This document shows, one piece after another, positions 18,450 to 26,822 of a stretch of DNA of 64,000 bases; position 1 is the first letter of the stretch, and the number at the start of each line of letters is the position of its first letter. The notes under the pieces are model-generated. The model was not told the origin of the DNA, searched no databases, and worked only from the letters and a program-made list of their open reading frames with translations. Origin of the DNA: Schlesneria paludicola DSM 18645 (lineage in GTDB: Bacteria > Planctomycetota > Planctomycetia > Planctomycetales > Planctomycetaceae); contig NZ_JH636435.1 of assembly GCF_000255655.1 (NCBI RefSeq), positions 1,165,683 to 1,229,682 on the forward strand. Reading direction: 5' to 3'. The position numbers and the translations under genes were made by a program.

Positions 18450-19010
18450 TTAGGGTTGACCGTCAGGTTCATCCATCGGTTTAACGTTGACGATCGCATC
18501 TGGTGAGTCAGACGATTCGTTTTCTCCATACGTCAGAATCACGGCCGCGAGTCCGCCAAACATCACAGCCATATCCGCAACGTTGAAGATTCCCGTTCGC
18601 AGCGGTCCAATCCCCAGATTGATGAAATCGGTAACCAGTCCGTGATTGGAAACTCGATCGATCAGATTTCCGATACCGCCCGCGAGAATAAAGAGGACTG
18701 CGATATAAAGCCGTTGGTCGAAAGTGCGTCGAAAAGTGAGAAACACCAAAATCCCGACCATCAGGCAGACATTCGTCAGCACGAACAGCCAGGGGCGAAT
18801 CGCATCAGGGAGGTTGTGCCCCAGGCTCAGAAATCCACCAGGATTGAGCGCATATTGAAATCGAATTGTATCTGACAAAAATGACATTGGCGCAGCGTCT
18901 CGGAGCGTTTGTGAGGCGATTACCTTGGTTGCCTGGTCACAACCAACGCACGACATCAGAATGAATGCCGAGAGCAGCAATCGTCGAGGATTCCAAAACA
19001 TTGTGTTCAT
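18450..19010 (-). CDS. lspA: Lipoprotein signal peptidase (SPase II)
   Basis: A 186-residue inner-membrane aspartic protease that cleaves lipoprotein signal peptides before the lipid-bearing Cys. Four hydrophobic helices are visible. The catalytic motifs are present: 'GGIGNLIDRV' with the first Asp and 'FNVADMAV' with the second. The N-terminal 'DQATKVIA' and the 'NPGGFLSLG' segment (usually N.GAAFG.l) are also typical. The ATG at 19010 is preferred, and a second ATG at 19001 is equally possible. It is convergent with the desulfurase gene (98 bases apart) and is probably unrelated to it. Several lipoproteins in this window would be substrates. Confidence 0.88.
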   Translation of the reverse strand: MNTMFWNPRRLLLSAFILMSCVGCDQATKVIASQTLRDAAPMSFLSDTIRFQYALNPGGFLSLGHNLPDAIRPWLFVLTNVCLMVGILVFLTFRRTFDQRLYIAVLFILAGGIGNLIDRVSNHGLVTDFINLGIGPLRTGIFNVADMAVMFGGLAAVILTYGENESSDSPDAIVNVKPMDEPDGQP

Positions 19011-19203
19011 ACGTCCCGACTCACTTCGCAATTTCGAGAAACCTTTGGCCTGAATCATTCGCGCAGGGCTCTCCGACACCGCCAGGAAGTTGACGCCGCC
19101 TGAGCGCGTGAGAACGTAAGCTGTTTCAATCTCTTGAAACTGTCAATCCGAGATTTGCCCCGAAAAGACGCCTGACACCTGACCAAGACGATCGGGCAGG
19201 GGG

Positions 19204-20367
19204 TCACTCCACGCGATCGAGCGCGGCCCGCACAATCGCCAAGCGCTCATTTAGGCATGTGGTCACCTCGTCCAGTGTCTCACCGCCAGCAAGAACCGTA
19301 CAAATCGGCCACCCTGAATCGATTTGCGATCCCGGAATTGGAATGTCTGCCATGAAGGGAATGCCCCAAGAGTCGGTCGAGGGAAGGTAGGTCCGTAAAT
19401 CGGGAACGCTCAATTCCTTGTTCGCATAGAGGATTTGCTTCATGACAATTGTCCCGCTTGGTGGGCGTTCGCGCGGAGCATCGGAGTACGAGGACTCGCG
19501 GTTGCAGTCCGAATTCAGGAACGAGCGTCCCTGTGCCAATTCGAGCACTTCGACCGATGCGGTATAGCGCGGGTTGACCTCGACCAGCCAGACAATCCCG
19601 TCCTTCCATTGAAAATCAAGCCCCATGAGCCCGCGCAGACCAGGTGCTCGTTCTGCAACCGCCTGGGCGATCCGAGTCACCTGCTCCAGAACATCCGAAC
19701 TTCGATGCGTCGATGGGACGGGACCATACGAACCGCAGTACGTGAACCTTGATGGAGCACGAGAGGCTGTCCGCTCTTCGAGTTCTTGGCAAATCCCGAG
19801 ACATTCAACGCGTCCCGCCTCGACCCGCAACAAGGCGGATTGCCCGACTCCCAGGACTCGCCTCTGGAAATAGTGAGATTCGGCGTACGACGAAGTGGCA
19901 GCGATTTCATCCCAGATCCTGACACACCGACCGCCTGCACTTGCAAGCGGCTTTTGCATCCAAGCCCCGTCGGGAAAGGGTGGCTTTCGTTCATCGCAGA
20001 TTTCCAGAATCGGCAAGCCGGAGTTGATCAGGACTTGTGCCAGCCATCGAGGGTCGCGCACACACCGGACAGCAGCAGGATCGGCACCGAGCAATGGACC
20101 ATATTGATCACCATTCGCCAAAATCCGCTCAAGGACATCCGGAGAGTTCTCAAGCGCGCCGCAGTAGAACCAACCGTCGGCTCGGACGTCCTTGATATCG
20201 TCCGGCAAACTTTCGGGATAATTGCTGACCGGCAAGACTTCTGCAGTTTCACGCAGATCAAAATCGGCAAACAGGTCCGCGCAGACCGGCTGCCAGCCTG
20301 CACGTCGAACGGAATCCGCCGCCGCGCGCGTGCTCCCTCCCACAATCAGAATTCGCCGCCGCGTCAT
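19204..20367 (-). CDS. ATP-grasp protein, possibly for H4MPT-type cofactor synthesis
   Basis: A 387-residue protein. The N-terminus 'RRRILIVGGSTRAAADSVRRAGWQPVCADLFADFD' is a Rossmann-like pre-ATP-grasp domain. The centre has ATP-grasp features ('WMQKPLASAGGRCVRIW', 'GLMGLDFQWKDGIVWLVEVNPRYTASVEVLE' with the metal-binding Glu and Asn). It should form an amide or ester bond using ATP. It is divergent from fae, and ATP-grasp genes of this general kind (Orf17-like) accompany fae and mtd genes in bacteria that use tetrahydromethanopterin, so a role in making that cofactor is plausible but not shown. The ATG at 20367 is chosen over 20403 because it starts the conserved strand. Confidence 0.7.
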   Translation of the reverse strand: MTRRRILIVGGSTRAAADSVRRAGWQPVCADLFADFDLRETAEVLPVSNYPESLPDDIKDVRADGWFYCGALENSPDVLERILANGDQYGPLLGADPAAVRCVRDPRWLAQVLINSGLPILEICDERKPPFPDGAWMQKPLASAGGRCVRIWDEIAATSSYAESHYFQRRVLGVGQSALLRVEAGRVECLGICQELEERTASRAPSRFTYCGSYGPVPSTHRSSDVLEQVTRIAQAVAERAPGLRGLMGLDFQWKDGIVWLVEVNPRYTASVEVLELAQGRSFLNSDCNRESSYSDAPRERPPSGTIVMKQILYANKELSVPDLRTYLPSTDSWGIPFMADIPIPGSQIDSGWPICTVLAGGETLDEVTTCLNERLAIVRAALDRVE

Positions 20368-20675
20368 ACGCCTTAACCAAGGTTTAGCTGCCACATCACG
20401 CACTGGGCCCCTGCATCATGGATACTGATGCAGGGGTCGCGAAATGGGCGCAAATCGAATCCACGAAAATCCAAGATCTTTTTGACGCAAAACATAGGTC
20501 GCGATGAACTTGAGTACAACCGGACAGGACAATTCGACTCGTTCAGGACGGCATGAAGATCCGCGTCCCATTGATGCGACATTTGTTCAGACATGGGTTA
20601 CTGGAAAAACTGCTGTTGAATGTGGTATCAATTGCAGACCTGTGATGGCGAAATGTGAGATTCCGATCATGAGAT
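20368..20675. other. Divergent region between the ATP-grasp gene and fae
   Basis: About 310 bases between divergent genes. It must carry both promoters. A TTGACG at 20482-20487 is present without a good -10 at the right spacing. No reading frame here looks real. The last 67 bases before fae are annotated as a leader. Confidence 0.45.
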
Positions 20676-20742
20676 CGGGCTTGCCTCCTCAGTCCGGAGG
20701 GCAAGAGCCGTCAGCCAAAGTCAACTTGAGGAGGATTGCAGC
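20676..20742 (+). promoter_or_regulatory. fae leader with anti-Shine-Dalgarno hairpin
   Basis: The fae ribosome site is very strong (TGAGGAGG at 20727-20734, eight bases before the ATG). Upstream, CCTCCTCA at 20684-20691 is a perfect eight-base complement of it. The same CCTCC can instead pair with GGAGG at 20696-20700, within a nine-pair stem with one bulged G (20680-20705). Two mutually exclusive pairings, one hiding the ribosome site and one freeing it, form the layout of a translational switch. This is inference from complementarity alone. Confidence 0.45.
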
Positions 20743-21240
20743 ATGTCGTTTTACGTTGGTGAAGCACTGTCCGGTGACGGAAATGAGATTGCTCATATCG
20801 ATCTGCTGATCGGCGATAAGTCAGGACCCGTCGGTGTCGCATTTGCGAACGCCTTGTCGAACCAGAGCCAAGGGCACAGCAACCTGTTGGCGGTTTTGAC
20901 CCCCAACCTGGCCGTGAAGCCAGCGACCGTCATGATCACAAAAGTGACGATCAAGGGCGCCAAGCAAGCCGTTCAGATGTTCGGCCCCGCTCAGTACGCG
21001 GTTGCGAAGGCTGTTGCCGACTCGGTTGCTGCAGGCGTGATTCCCAAGGATCAAGCCGAAAAGCTGTGCATCGTTTGCGGTGTGTTCATTCACTGGGAAG
21101 CCGCCGACGATAAGAAAATCTTCCAATACAACTACGACGCCACGAAACTGGCGATCGCTCGCGCGATGAAGAACGAGCCAAGCGCCGACGAAATGGTTGC
21201 AAAGAAGGACTCGGCCAAGCACCCATTCTCGGGTGTTTGA
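20743..21240 (+). CDS. fae: Formaldehyde-activating enzyme
   Basis: A 165-residue enzyme that condenses formaldehyde with tetrahydromethanopterin to methylene-H4MPT, the entry step of the H4MPT-linked C1 oxidation pathway. The sequence is typical over its whole length: 'YVGEALSGDGNEIAHIDLLIG' with the catalytic His (residue 18), 'GPVGVAFANALSNQSQGHSNLLAVLTPNLAVKPATVMITKVTIK', and 'MFGPAQYAVAKAVADSV'. The C-terminus ends 'KHPFSGV'. The start is fixed by a near-perfect Shine-Dalgarno. A strong terminator follows, so it is expressed separately from the dehydrogenase gene downstream. Confidence 0.96.
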   Translation: MSFYVGEALSGDGNEIAHIDLLIGDKSGPVGVAFANALSNQSQGHSNLLAVLTPNLAVKPATVMITKVTIKGAKQAVQMFGPAQYAVAKAVADSVAAGVIPKDQAEKLCIVCGVFIHWEAADDKKIFQYNYDATKLAIARAMKNEPSADEMVAKKDSAKHPFSGV

Positions 21241-21266
21241 TCTGATTTCTCGGACATTCCATCGGA

Positions 21267-21302
21267 CTCAAGCCCATCAGACGTCGTGCTGATGGGCTTG
21301 AG
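21267..21302 (+). terminator. Hairpin terminator after fae
   Basis: CTCAAGCCCATCAG, loop ACGTCGTG, CTGATGGGCTTGAG: fourteen perfect pairs starting 26 bases after the fae stop. The T-tract after it is weak (TTCATGTT). Confidence 0.75.
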
Positions 21303-21431
21303 TTCATGTTGAGCACATAAAAGTTGGAAGCGGCAAGGCACCTGTTCGTCGGCAACGCATCGGCGTAACAGACCTGCCAGCAACGTTGCTGGTGTTTCGA
21401 ATCAAGCCCCATATGCACGGCGTCTGGCACC

Positions 21432-22289
21432 ATGAAAAAAATCCTCATCCAACTCGATACCGACCCGTTTCCCAGTACGTTTGACCGCGTCGTGGCGGTG
21501 GATGCCGGAGTTGACGAGCTGTTCAGCTATGGGGGCGTAACACCTGAAACCGTCGAAGGGTTGGTGCATGGAGCGATCTTCACCCGCAGCCCACGTGATT
21601 TGGTGAATACGGCGATTTTCGTGGGCGGAAGTCATGTCGCCGCTGGTGAAGCTCTCTTGAGAGCGGTCACGAAAACCTTGTTCGGACCGTTCAAGGTTTC
21701 GGTCATGATGGATTCGAACGGGTCGAACACAACCGCTGCGGCGACGGTGCTGACGGCCGCAAGACACCTTGATCTTTCGAATACAACTGCCGTCGTCCTG
21801 GGTGGAACCGGCCCCGTGGGCTGCCGAGTTACACAACTATTACTTGGTCAAGGTGCCACAGTGAGGCTCGCGTCACGATCGCTTGATCGCTCCAAGGCCA
21901 CGTGCGAGTCGTTGGCATCAGTCGTGAATTGCGCCAAATTGTCGGCTCATGAATCACAGTCCGACGCCGGGCTGGCGGCGGCTTGTGCTGGCGTCGATTT
22001 GGTCGTGGCGGCGGGAGCGGCCAAAACGCGTTTGATCTCCGCTGCGCGGCTTCAGGCGATTTCCACATTAAAGCTGGCCATCGACCTAAATGCAGTCGCC
22101 CCGCCTGGAATCGAGGGCGTGGAAGTGATGGATAAGGCTCGCGAGCACGCACGATTCCTCGCTTATGGCGCGATCGGCGTCGGGGGCACAAAAATGAAGA
22201 TCCACCTCGCTGCCATTAAGGACCTGTTCGCCACGAATGATCGCGTGCTAGATACTGTCGCGATTTACGATCTCGGCAAATCAATCTGA
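21432..22289 (+). CDS. mtdB: NAD(P)-dependent methylene-H4MPT dehydrogenase
   Basis: A 285-residue enzyme of the MtdA/MtdB/MtdC family that oxidises methylene-tetrahydromethanopterin to methenyl-H4MPT, the step after Fae. Visible features: 'KKILIQLDTDPFPSTFDRVVAVDAGVDELFSYGGVTPE', the 'GAIFTRSP' segment, 'MMDSNGSNTTAAATV', and the dinucleotide-binding loop 'VVLGGTGPVGCRVTQLL'. It ends with 'GALGVGG'-like 'GAIGVGGTKMKIHLAAI'. Whether it is MtdB or the MtdC type described from planctomycetes cannot be settled by eye. The ATG at 21432 lies about 190 bases after fae and past its terminator. Confidence 0.9.
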   Translation: MKKILIQLDTDPFPSTFDRVVAVDAGVDELFSYGGVTPETVEGLVHGAIFTRSPRDLVNTAIFVGGSHVAAGEALLRAVTKTLFGPFKVSVMMDSNGSNTTAAATVLTAARHLDLSNTTAVVLGGTGPVGCRVTQLLLGQGATVRLASRSLDRSKATCESLASVVNCAKLSAHESQSDAGLAAACAGVDLVVAAGAAKTRLISAARLQAISTLKLAIDLNAVAPPGIEGVEVMDKAREHARFLAYGAIGVGGTKMKIHLAAIKDLFATNDRVLDTVAIYDLGKSI

Positions 22290-22749
22290 TTTTCGTGATG
22301 CCAGTTCGTCAATCGATCGTCCAACGCAATTTGCGCGTAAAACAAAATTCCGCGTCCACCATGCCATGCGGCACCTGCTAAGAGTGAACGGCAGGGCCAC
22401 TCATCGGCAGTGGCAAATCTGGCTGCGCAATAGGCTCAAAGCCAGCAACAGGTTGACGACCGCGGTGAAGACAAGTCATCGCAGCATCGCCGCGACCTGC
22501 TTAATGATGAGATCGTAAGCCGCGAAGCGGGCAAATAAGTTTCCGCGGCACGCGATTGGCGTCTCTAAAAACTCCAAAGAGCTGTCACTCTTCAGGTCGT
22601 TGTCGCGGGTCTCCTTGGGCAAGAGATTTACCTAACTTTGCAAACAGCAAAGTGAATTGTCCGGCAACGACCTTACCAGAAGACTTAAAATATCAGTGGG
22701 ACGATGGGGCACGGACATCCAGAGATTCCACAAGAGAGTGGAGGTTAAT
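22290..22749. other. Intergenic region before the Gly-rich protein
   Basis: 460 bases with no convincing gene, RNA or strong hairpin. A TAAAAT at 22686-22691 could be a -10 box for the downstream gene, but no matching -35 is seen. The open frames here have no family character. Confidence 0.45.
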
Positions 22750-24591
22750 ATGAACATTCGGAAATGGATCATCGGCTACATGATGATTTCATCTTTCGCG
22801 TTGAGCCTTCCTAGCATGGCATTCGCACACGGCGGAGGCGGTGGACACGGTGGAGGCGGCCATGGTGGAGGAGGAGGCCACGGCGGCGGGGGCGGCCATT
22901 TTGGCGGGGGCGGCGGTCACTTCGGTGGTGGTGGAGGCCATTTCGGCGGTGGCCATGTGGGAGGTGGACACTTCGGTGGTGGCGGTATGCACATGGGTGG
23001 AGCTCACATGGGTGGAGCTCACATGGGTGGAGCTCACATGGGTGGAGCTCACATGGGCGGAGCTCACATGGGCGGAATGAATATGGGTGGCGCACGAATG
23101 GGTAGTACCCATATGGGAGGAACCCACCTCGGTGGCATGCGCATGGGCGGAAGTCAGATGGGGGGGATGCATGGAAACGGGGCCGCAAGCCTTCGCGGTC
23201 ACTCAGGCAACCTTGGTGGCGGGCGTGTTGGCGGCAACTCGTTCCTTGGTCAACATGGAGGTGTCAATGGACATGTCGGTGGTTTAAGAACCGCATCTAT
23301 GTCACACATGGGTAACGCCGGACTGGGACGTGGCGGAAATGGACACGGATCATTCCTGAATAGCCATGGAGGCAACTTCGGTGGCGGGCACGGTGCGGGA
23401 ATTCGCACCGCGTCGTTGGGTCATAATGGGTTCAACCATGGTGGATCGCACCTTGGAGGCTTCAATGGCGGCTCGTTCGCGGGACGCCACGGGAACTTCG
23501 GCGGTATGAATCATGGGAATAACATCAACCACTTTAGCAACTACAACCACAATGGCGGATACGGTCGTGGCTACGGTGGCTGGGGCTATGGTCGAGGACT
23601 CGGCTACGGCGGATACGGTGGATGGGGATATGGTCGAGGACTCGGTTACGGTGGTTGGGGATACGGCCGATATGGGCTCGGATATGGAAGTTGGGGATAT
23701 GGCCGAGGTTGGGGCTGGGGGTATGGATATCCATACTTCGGATATGGCTATGGCGCTGGCCTGCTGACTTCGCTGTTCTATGGACTCGGCTACGGTGGTT
23801 ATGGTGGCTGGGGCTACGGCGGTTATGGTGGTTATGGTCTTTACAATGGCTATGGATACGGTGGTTACGGCTACGGGTACCCAGGTTATTCAAGCGGCTA
23901 CGTCTACAACCCTTACAGCTATGGAATCGATTCCTACGGCGGCGTCTCGACAGCCACGATGGTAACGACACTTCCGTCGACGGTTGCGACGGCACCTGTG
24001 GCCTCAACGACCACGACCGATTCGACAGCGACAGGCTTTGCGGAAAAAGGCGAGGCCGCGTTCAAATCGGGCGAGTATGAAGGTGCCGCATACTCATGGC
24101 GACACGCTTATGTTGACAACCCGCAGAACCCCGTTCTGGGACTGATGCTGGGTCAGGCCTTGTTTGCAACTGGCAAATTCGAAGATGCTGCAGGAGCCAT
24201 TCAAGCAGCCATGAGCCAAATGCCAAAAGACAAATGGAATACGGTCGTTGCGAACAGTCGCGAACTTTATGGCAACTACCAGGACTACACGACTCAGTTG
24301 CGAGCCTTGGAAACCGCTACAAGAGCAAAGTTGAACGAACCGGCATATCGATTCCTGCTTGGGTATCACTATGCTTATTTGGGATATCCACAGCAGTCCC
24401 TCGATCAACTCGACAAGCTTTTGACATTGGCTCCCGGCGATCAGCTCGCGAAGCAGTTGCGAGACGAGATGCGGGCGAAGTTGCCCAATCTCGATCCTCC
24501 CGTGATCGTACCGCCTGCTTCGACAACACCACCTGCACCGTCGGTACCGCCGACATCATCAGTGCCTTTGCCGCCACTAAACCCCAACTAA
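22750..24591 (+). CDS. Exported Gly/His/Met/Tyr-rich repeat protein with TPR-like tail
   Basis: A 613-residue protein. A signal peptide ends at 'SMAFA|HGGGG'. Then come three low-complexity blocks: Gly-His (GGGGH-type, about 27-80), Gly-Met-His (MGGAH repeats, about 80-140), and Gly-Tyr-Trp-rich (YGYGGWGYGRG, about 295-410). A Thr/Ser linker leads to a folded helical domain (about 440-580) with TPR-like pairs ('GEAAFKSGEYEGAAYSWRHAYVDNPQNPVLGLMLGQALFATGKFEDAAGAIQAA'), then a Pro-rich end. The His and Met spacing suggests metal binding, and the Tyr/Gly part suggests a phase-separating or matrix protein. Both are inference. The ATG at 22750 has GAGTGGAGG upstream. Confidence 0.75.
   Translation: MNIRKWIIGYMMISSFALSLPSMAFAHGGGGGHGGGGHGGGGGHGGGGGHFGGGGGHFGGGGGHFGGGHVGGGHFGGGGMHMGGAHMGGAHMGGAHMGGAHMGGAHMGGMNMGGARMGSTHMGGTHLGGMRMGGSQMGGMHGNGAASLRGHSGNLGGGRVGGNSFLGQHGGVNGHVGGLRTASMSHMGNAGLGRGGNGHGSFLNSHGGNFGGGHGAGIRTASLGHNGFNHGGSHLGGFNGGSFAGRHGNFGGMNHGNNINHFSNYNHNGGYGRGYGGWGYGRGLGYGGYGGWGYGRGLGYGGWGYGRYGLGYGSWGYGRGWGWGYGYPYFGYGYGAGLLTSLFYGLGYGGYGGWGYGGYGGYGLYNGYGYGGYGYGYPGYSSGYVYNPYSYGIDSYGGVSTATMVTTLPSTVATAPVASTTTTDSTATGFAEKGEAAFKSGEYEGAAYSWRHAYVDNPQNPVLGLMLGQALFATGKFEDAAGAIQAAMSQMPKDKWNTVVANSRELYGNYQDYTTQLRALETATRAKLNEPAYRFLLGYHYAYLGYPQQSLDQLDKLLTLAPGDQLAKQLRDEMRAKLPNLDPPVIVPPASTTPPAPSVPPTSSVPLPPLNPN
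22990..23079 (+). repeat. 15-base tandem repeat inside the Gly-rich gene
   Basis: Five consecutive copies of CACATGGGTGGAGCT (22990-23064; the last has one T-to-C change) and a sixth diverged copy. They encode HMGGA. The near-identity of the first four suggests recent slippage or duplication, so copy number may vary among strains. Confidence 0.9.
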
Positions 24592-24756
24592 TGACACTTC
24601 CGCTGCGACCTGTGAGCAACAACCGCAGGGAAAAGTGGCCAATACGCGGCAAGCTCATCAATGTGTCTATTTAGATTCGAGGTTCCACCAAACAATCATC
24701 ACGAGTTGGTGCGGCGAGACTGATGAAACCGAGGCGCGTCTGGTGGGCGCGCCTTG

Positions 24757-24796
24757 ATCGCGGATTGTGTCATGAGGCATGATCCGCGATTTTTTT
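24757..24796 (+). terminator. Intrinsic terminator after the Gly-rich gene
   Basis: ATCGCGGAT pairs with ATCCGCGAT, with an inner CATG-AGG-CATG stem, followed directly by six T. It is the best textbook terminator in the window. It sits 165 bases after the stop codon of the Gly-rich protein. The rest of the 24592-25045 gap shows no gene. Confidence 0.85.
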
Positions 24797-25045
24797 CCAA
24801 ACTCAGTTCCGGATGGCCAATCGACGATCTATTCGAGTCATCAGTCTTACACCCGTGGGTCGTGTCCTGCGGGTTCGGGAATCACACACCTCGCCCCATC
24901 GACTCCGACACCGGGCACTCGCTGCTCCAAACTCTCCAACTTTTCGCTTAAACGGTTCCGCATGCTTGCAGGGAAAGCCTGATTTGGTTGTATTACTTGG
25001 CCTACTGCTTGTGATTTATCCTTCCGCGAACAAGGTTTTTCCCTC

Positions 25046-26761
25046 ATGCACGGATTCGACGCCGCACCAGACGCTCCTGAAACCACTTCATCGAGCGGCC
25101 CCTGGTGGAAAGAGTTGAACCGCTATCACTGGTTCGTACTCATCGTCGCGGCATTAGGATGGCTGTTCGACACGATGGATCAGCAGCTCTTCAATCTCGC
25201 TCGAGTCCCTGCGATGCGTGAGCTACTCGCACCTTCACCGGGGGTCTCTGCATCAGCGGGTGATGTCGATTTCTACGGGGGCATCGCCACCGCAATCTTC
25301 CTGCTCGGTTGGGCCAGCGGCGGACTGGGATTCGGCATCATGGGCGACCGAATTGGACGCGCTAAAACGATGCTTTTGACGATCCTGCTCTATTCCGCAT
25401 TTACCGGCTTGAGTGCATTGTCCTGGGATTTTTGGAGTTTTGCGTTCTTCCGGTTCCTGACCGGTCTTGGCGTGGGCGGGGAATTTGCCGTCGGTGTCGC
25501 GTTGGTTGCCGAAGTCATGCCACTCAAAGCTCGACCGTTCGCTTTGGGACTGCTGCAAGCGCTCTCGGCTGTCGGGAATATCTCCGCAGCGATCATCAGT
25601 CTGCTGCTCGCGGATCTTGAAGAACATGGTGTCAGTGCCTGGCGCGTGATGTTCGTCATCGGCGCCGGCCCCGCACTGCTTGCCATCCTGATCCGTCGCC
25701 GTTTGAAAGAACCTGAACAATGGCAAGCCGCTTCCACCGAACAGATCCAGAAGCAGTTTGGTTCGTATGGCGAATTGTTTGGTAACCCACGCTGGAGAAA
25801 AAATGCCATCGTCGGCCTGATCATGGCCGCATCTGGCGTGATTGGCCTGTGGGGAATTGGATTCTTCAGCTTCGACCTCAGCCGTTCGGTCTTCCGAAAG
25901 ACGTTTGAAATCGAACTGCGCAAAGACAACCAGGCAGAGAAGGATCGAGAGTTTGTGCGGTATGTCGCCAACAATCCCGAGATTGTGAAACAGAAACTGG
26001 ATGACCCGATCGAAGCCAAGAAACTTCCGCAGCCCAATCAATTGCTGGGACTTGTTCCCGGCAACAAGGACGCCGAATTTCTCTACTCCAACCTACTGAC
26101 TCAAATCAAAGCGGGCACACCAAAGAACGGCGAGGAACTGCTGTCGTCGATTGAGCAACCTGCTGAGGATCGCACACGTCGGCTGGAGTACCTGACGCAA
26201 GGTGACAGTTCGGCCCCGGCAAGCACCCTCGATGAACATGCCACGCGGATTACGACGCGTGCCAAGAAATTGAATAAGCAGTTGACCTTCTGGGCGGCGA
26301 TGACGTCCATTATGCAGAATCTGGGATCATTCTTCGGCATTTACGCCTTCACTTACGTCACGCACTACGTCGGTCGCCGTGCGGCGTTCGCCGTAACATT
26401 CCTGCTCGCAATGCTCAGCACGATCATGGTGTTCGGGTATTTGACCGAATTCAGCCAAATCTTCTGGATGATCCCCATCATGGGCTTCTGCCAGCTCGCA
26501 CTGTTCGGTGGCTATGCAATTTACTTCCCCGAGCTCTTCCCGACGCACCTACGAAGCACGGGAACATCGTTCTGCTACAACGTCGGCCGATTTGTCGCCG
26601 CGTGTGGGCCACTCACCTTAGGAACGCTCAGCAAATACGTATTTAGCTCGTATGCCGAACCGATGCGGCCCGCGGCCGTCACCATGAGCGTTATCTTTCT
26701 GATCGGCCTATTGGCATTGCCCTTCGCCCCTGAAACCAAAGGCAAGCCTCTTCCGGAATGA
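25046..26761 (+). CDS. MFS transporter with inserted hydrophilic loop
   Basis: A 571-residue major-facilitator transporter of the metabolite:H+/sugar-porter type. The helix 2-3 motif 'GFGIMGDRIGRAKTML' and 'GLGVGGEFAVGVALVAEVMP' are typical. About twelve membrane helices can be counted. Between the seventh (about 252-278) and eighth helix lies a hydrophilic stretch of roughly 125 residues (284-410), rich in Glu, Lys and Gln and ending in a coiled-coil-like 'ATRITTRAKKLNKQ'. Normal members have a short loop there, and it should face the periplasm. The substrate cannot be told. The ATG at 25046 starts a short cytoplasmic tail. A hairpin follows the stop. Confidence 0.85.
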   Translation: MHGFDAAPDAPETTSSSGPWWKELNRYHWFVLIVAALGWLFDTMDQQLFNLARVPAMRELLAPSPGVSASAGDVDFYGGIATAIFLLGWASGGLGFGIMGDRIGRAKTMLLTILLYSAFTGLSALSWDFWSFAFFRFLTGLGVGGEFAVGVALVAEVMPLKARPFALGLLQALSAVGNISAAIISLLLADLEEHGVSAWRVMFVIGAGPALLAILIRRRLKEPEQWQAASTEQIQKQFGSYGELFGNPRWRKNAIVGLIMAASGVIGLWGIGFFSFDLSRSVFRKTFEIELRKDNQAEKDREFVRYVANNPEIVKQKLDDPIEAKKLPQPNQLLGLVPGNKDAEFLYSNLLTQIKAGTPKNGEELLSSIEQPAEDRTRRLEYLTQGDSSAPASTLDEHATRITTRAKKLNKQLTFWAAMTSIMQNLGSFFGIYAFTYVTHYVGRRAAFAVTFLLAMLSTIMVFGYLTEFSQIFWMIPIMGFCQLALFGGYAIYFPELFPTHLRSTGTSFCYNVGRFVAACGPLTLGTLSKYVFSSYAEPMRPAAVTMSVIFLIGLLALPFAPETKGKPLPE

Positions 26762-26780
26762 TGCTGGCAACGAGTAGGCC

Positions 26781-26809
26781 GGGCCGTTCCGCAACTTGCG
26801 GCACGGCCC
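26781..26809. terminator. Shared terminator of two convergent genes
   Basis: GGGCCGT-CCGC pairs with GCGG-ACGGCCC around a five-base loop, with one T/C mismatch. It lies 19 bases after the MFS stop and 13 bases beyond the dehydrogenase stop, so it can serve both convergent genes. Confidence 0.7.
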
Positions 26810-26822
26810 GCCATCGCTTTGA

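Noticed and set aside
22789-23202. Long leftward frames over the Gly-rich gene
   Set aside because: They are translations of the antisense of Gly/His repeats and give Ser/Thr/Ala or His/Arg/Pro repeats with no start signal.
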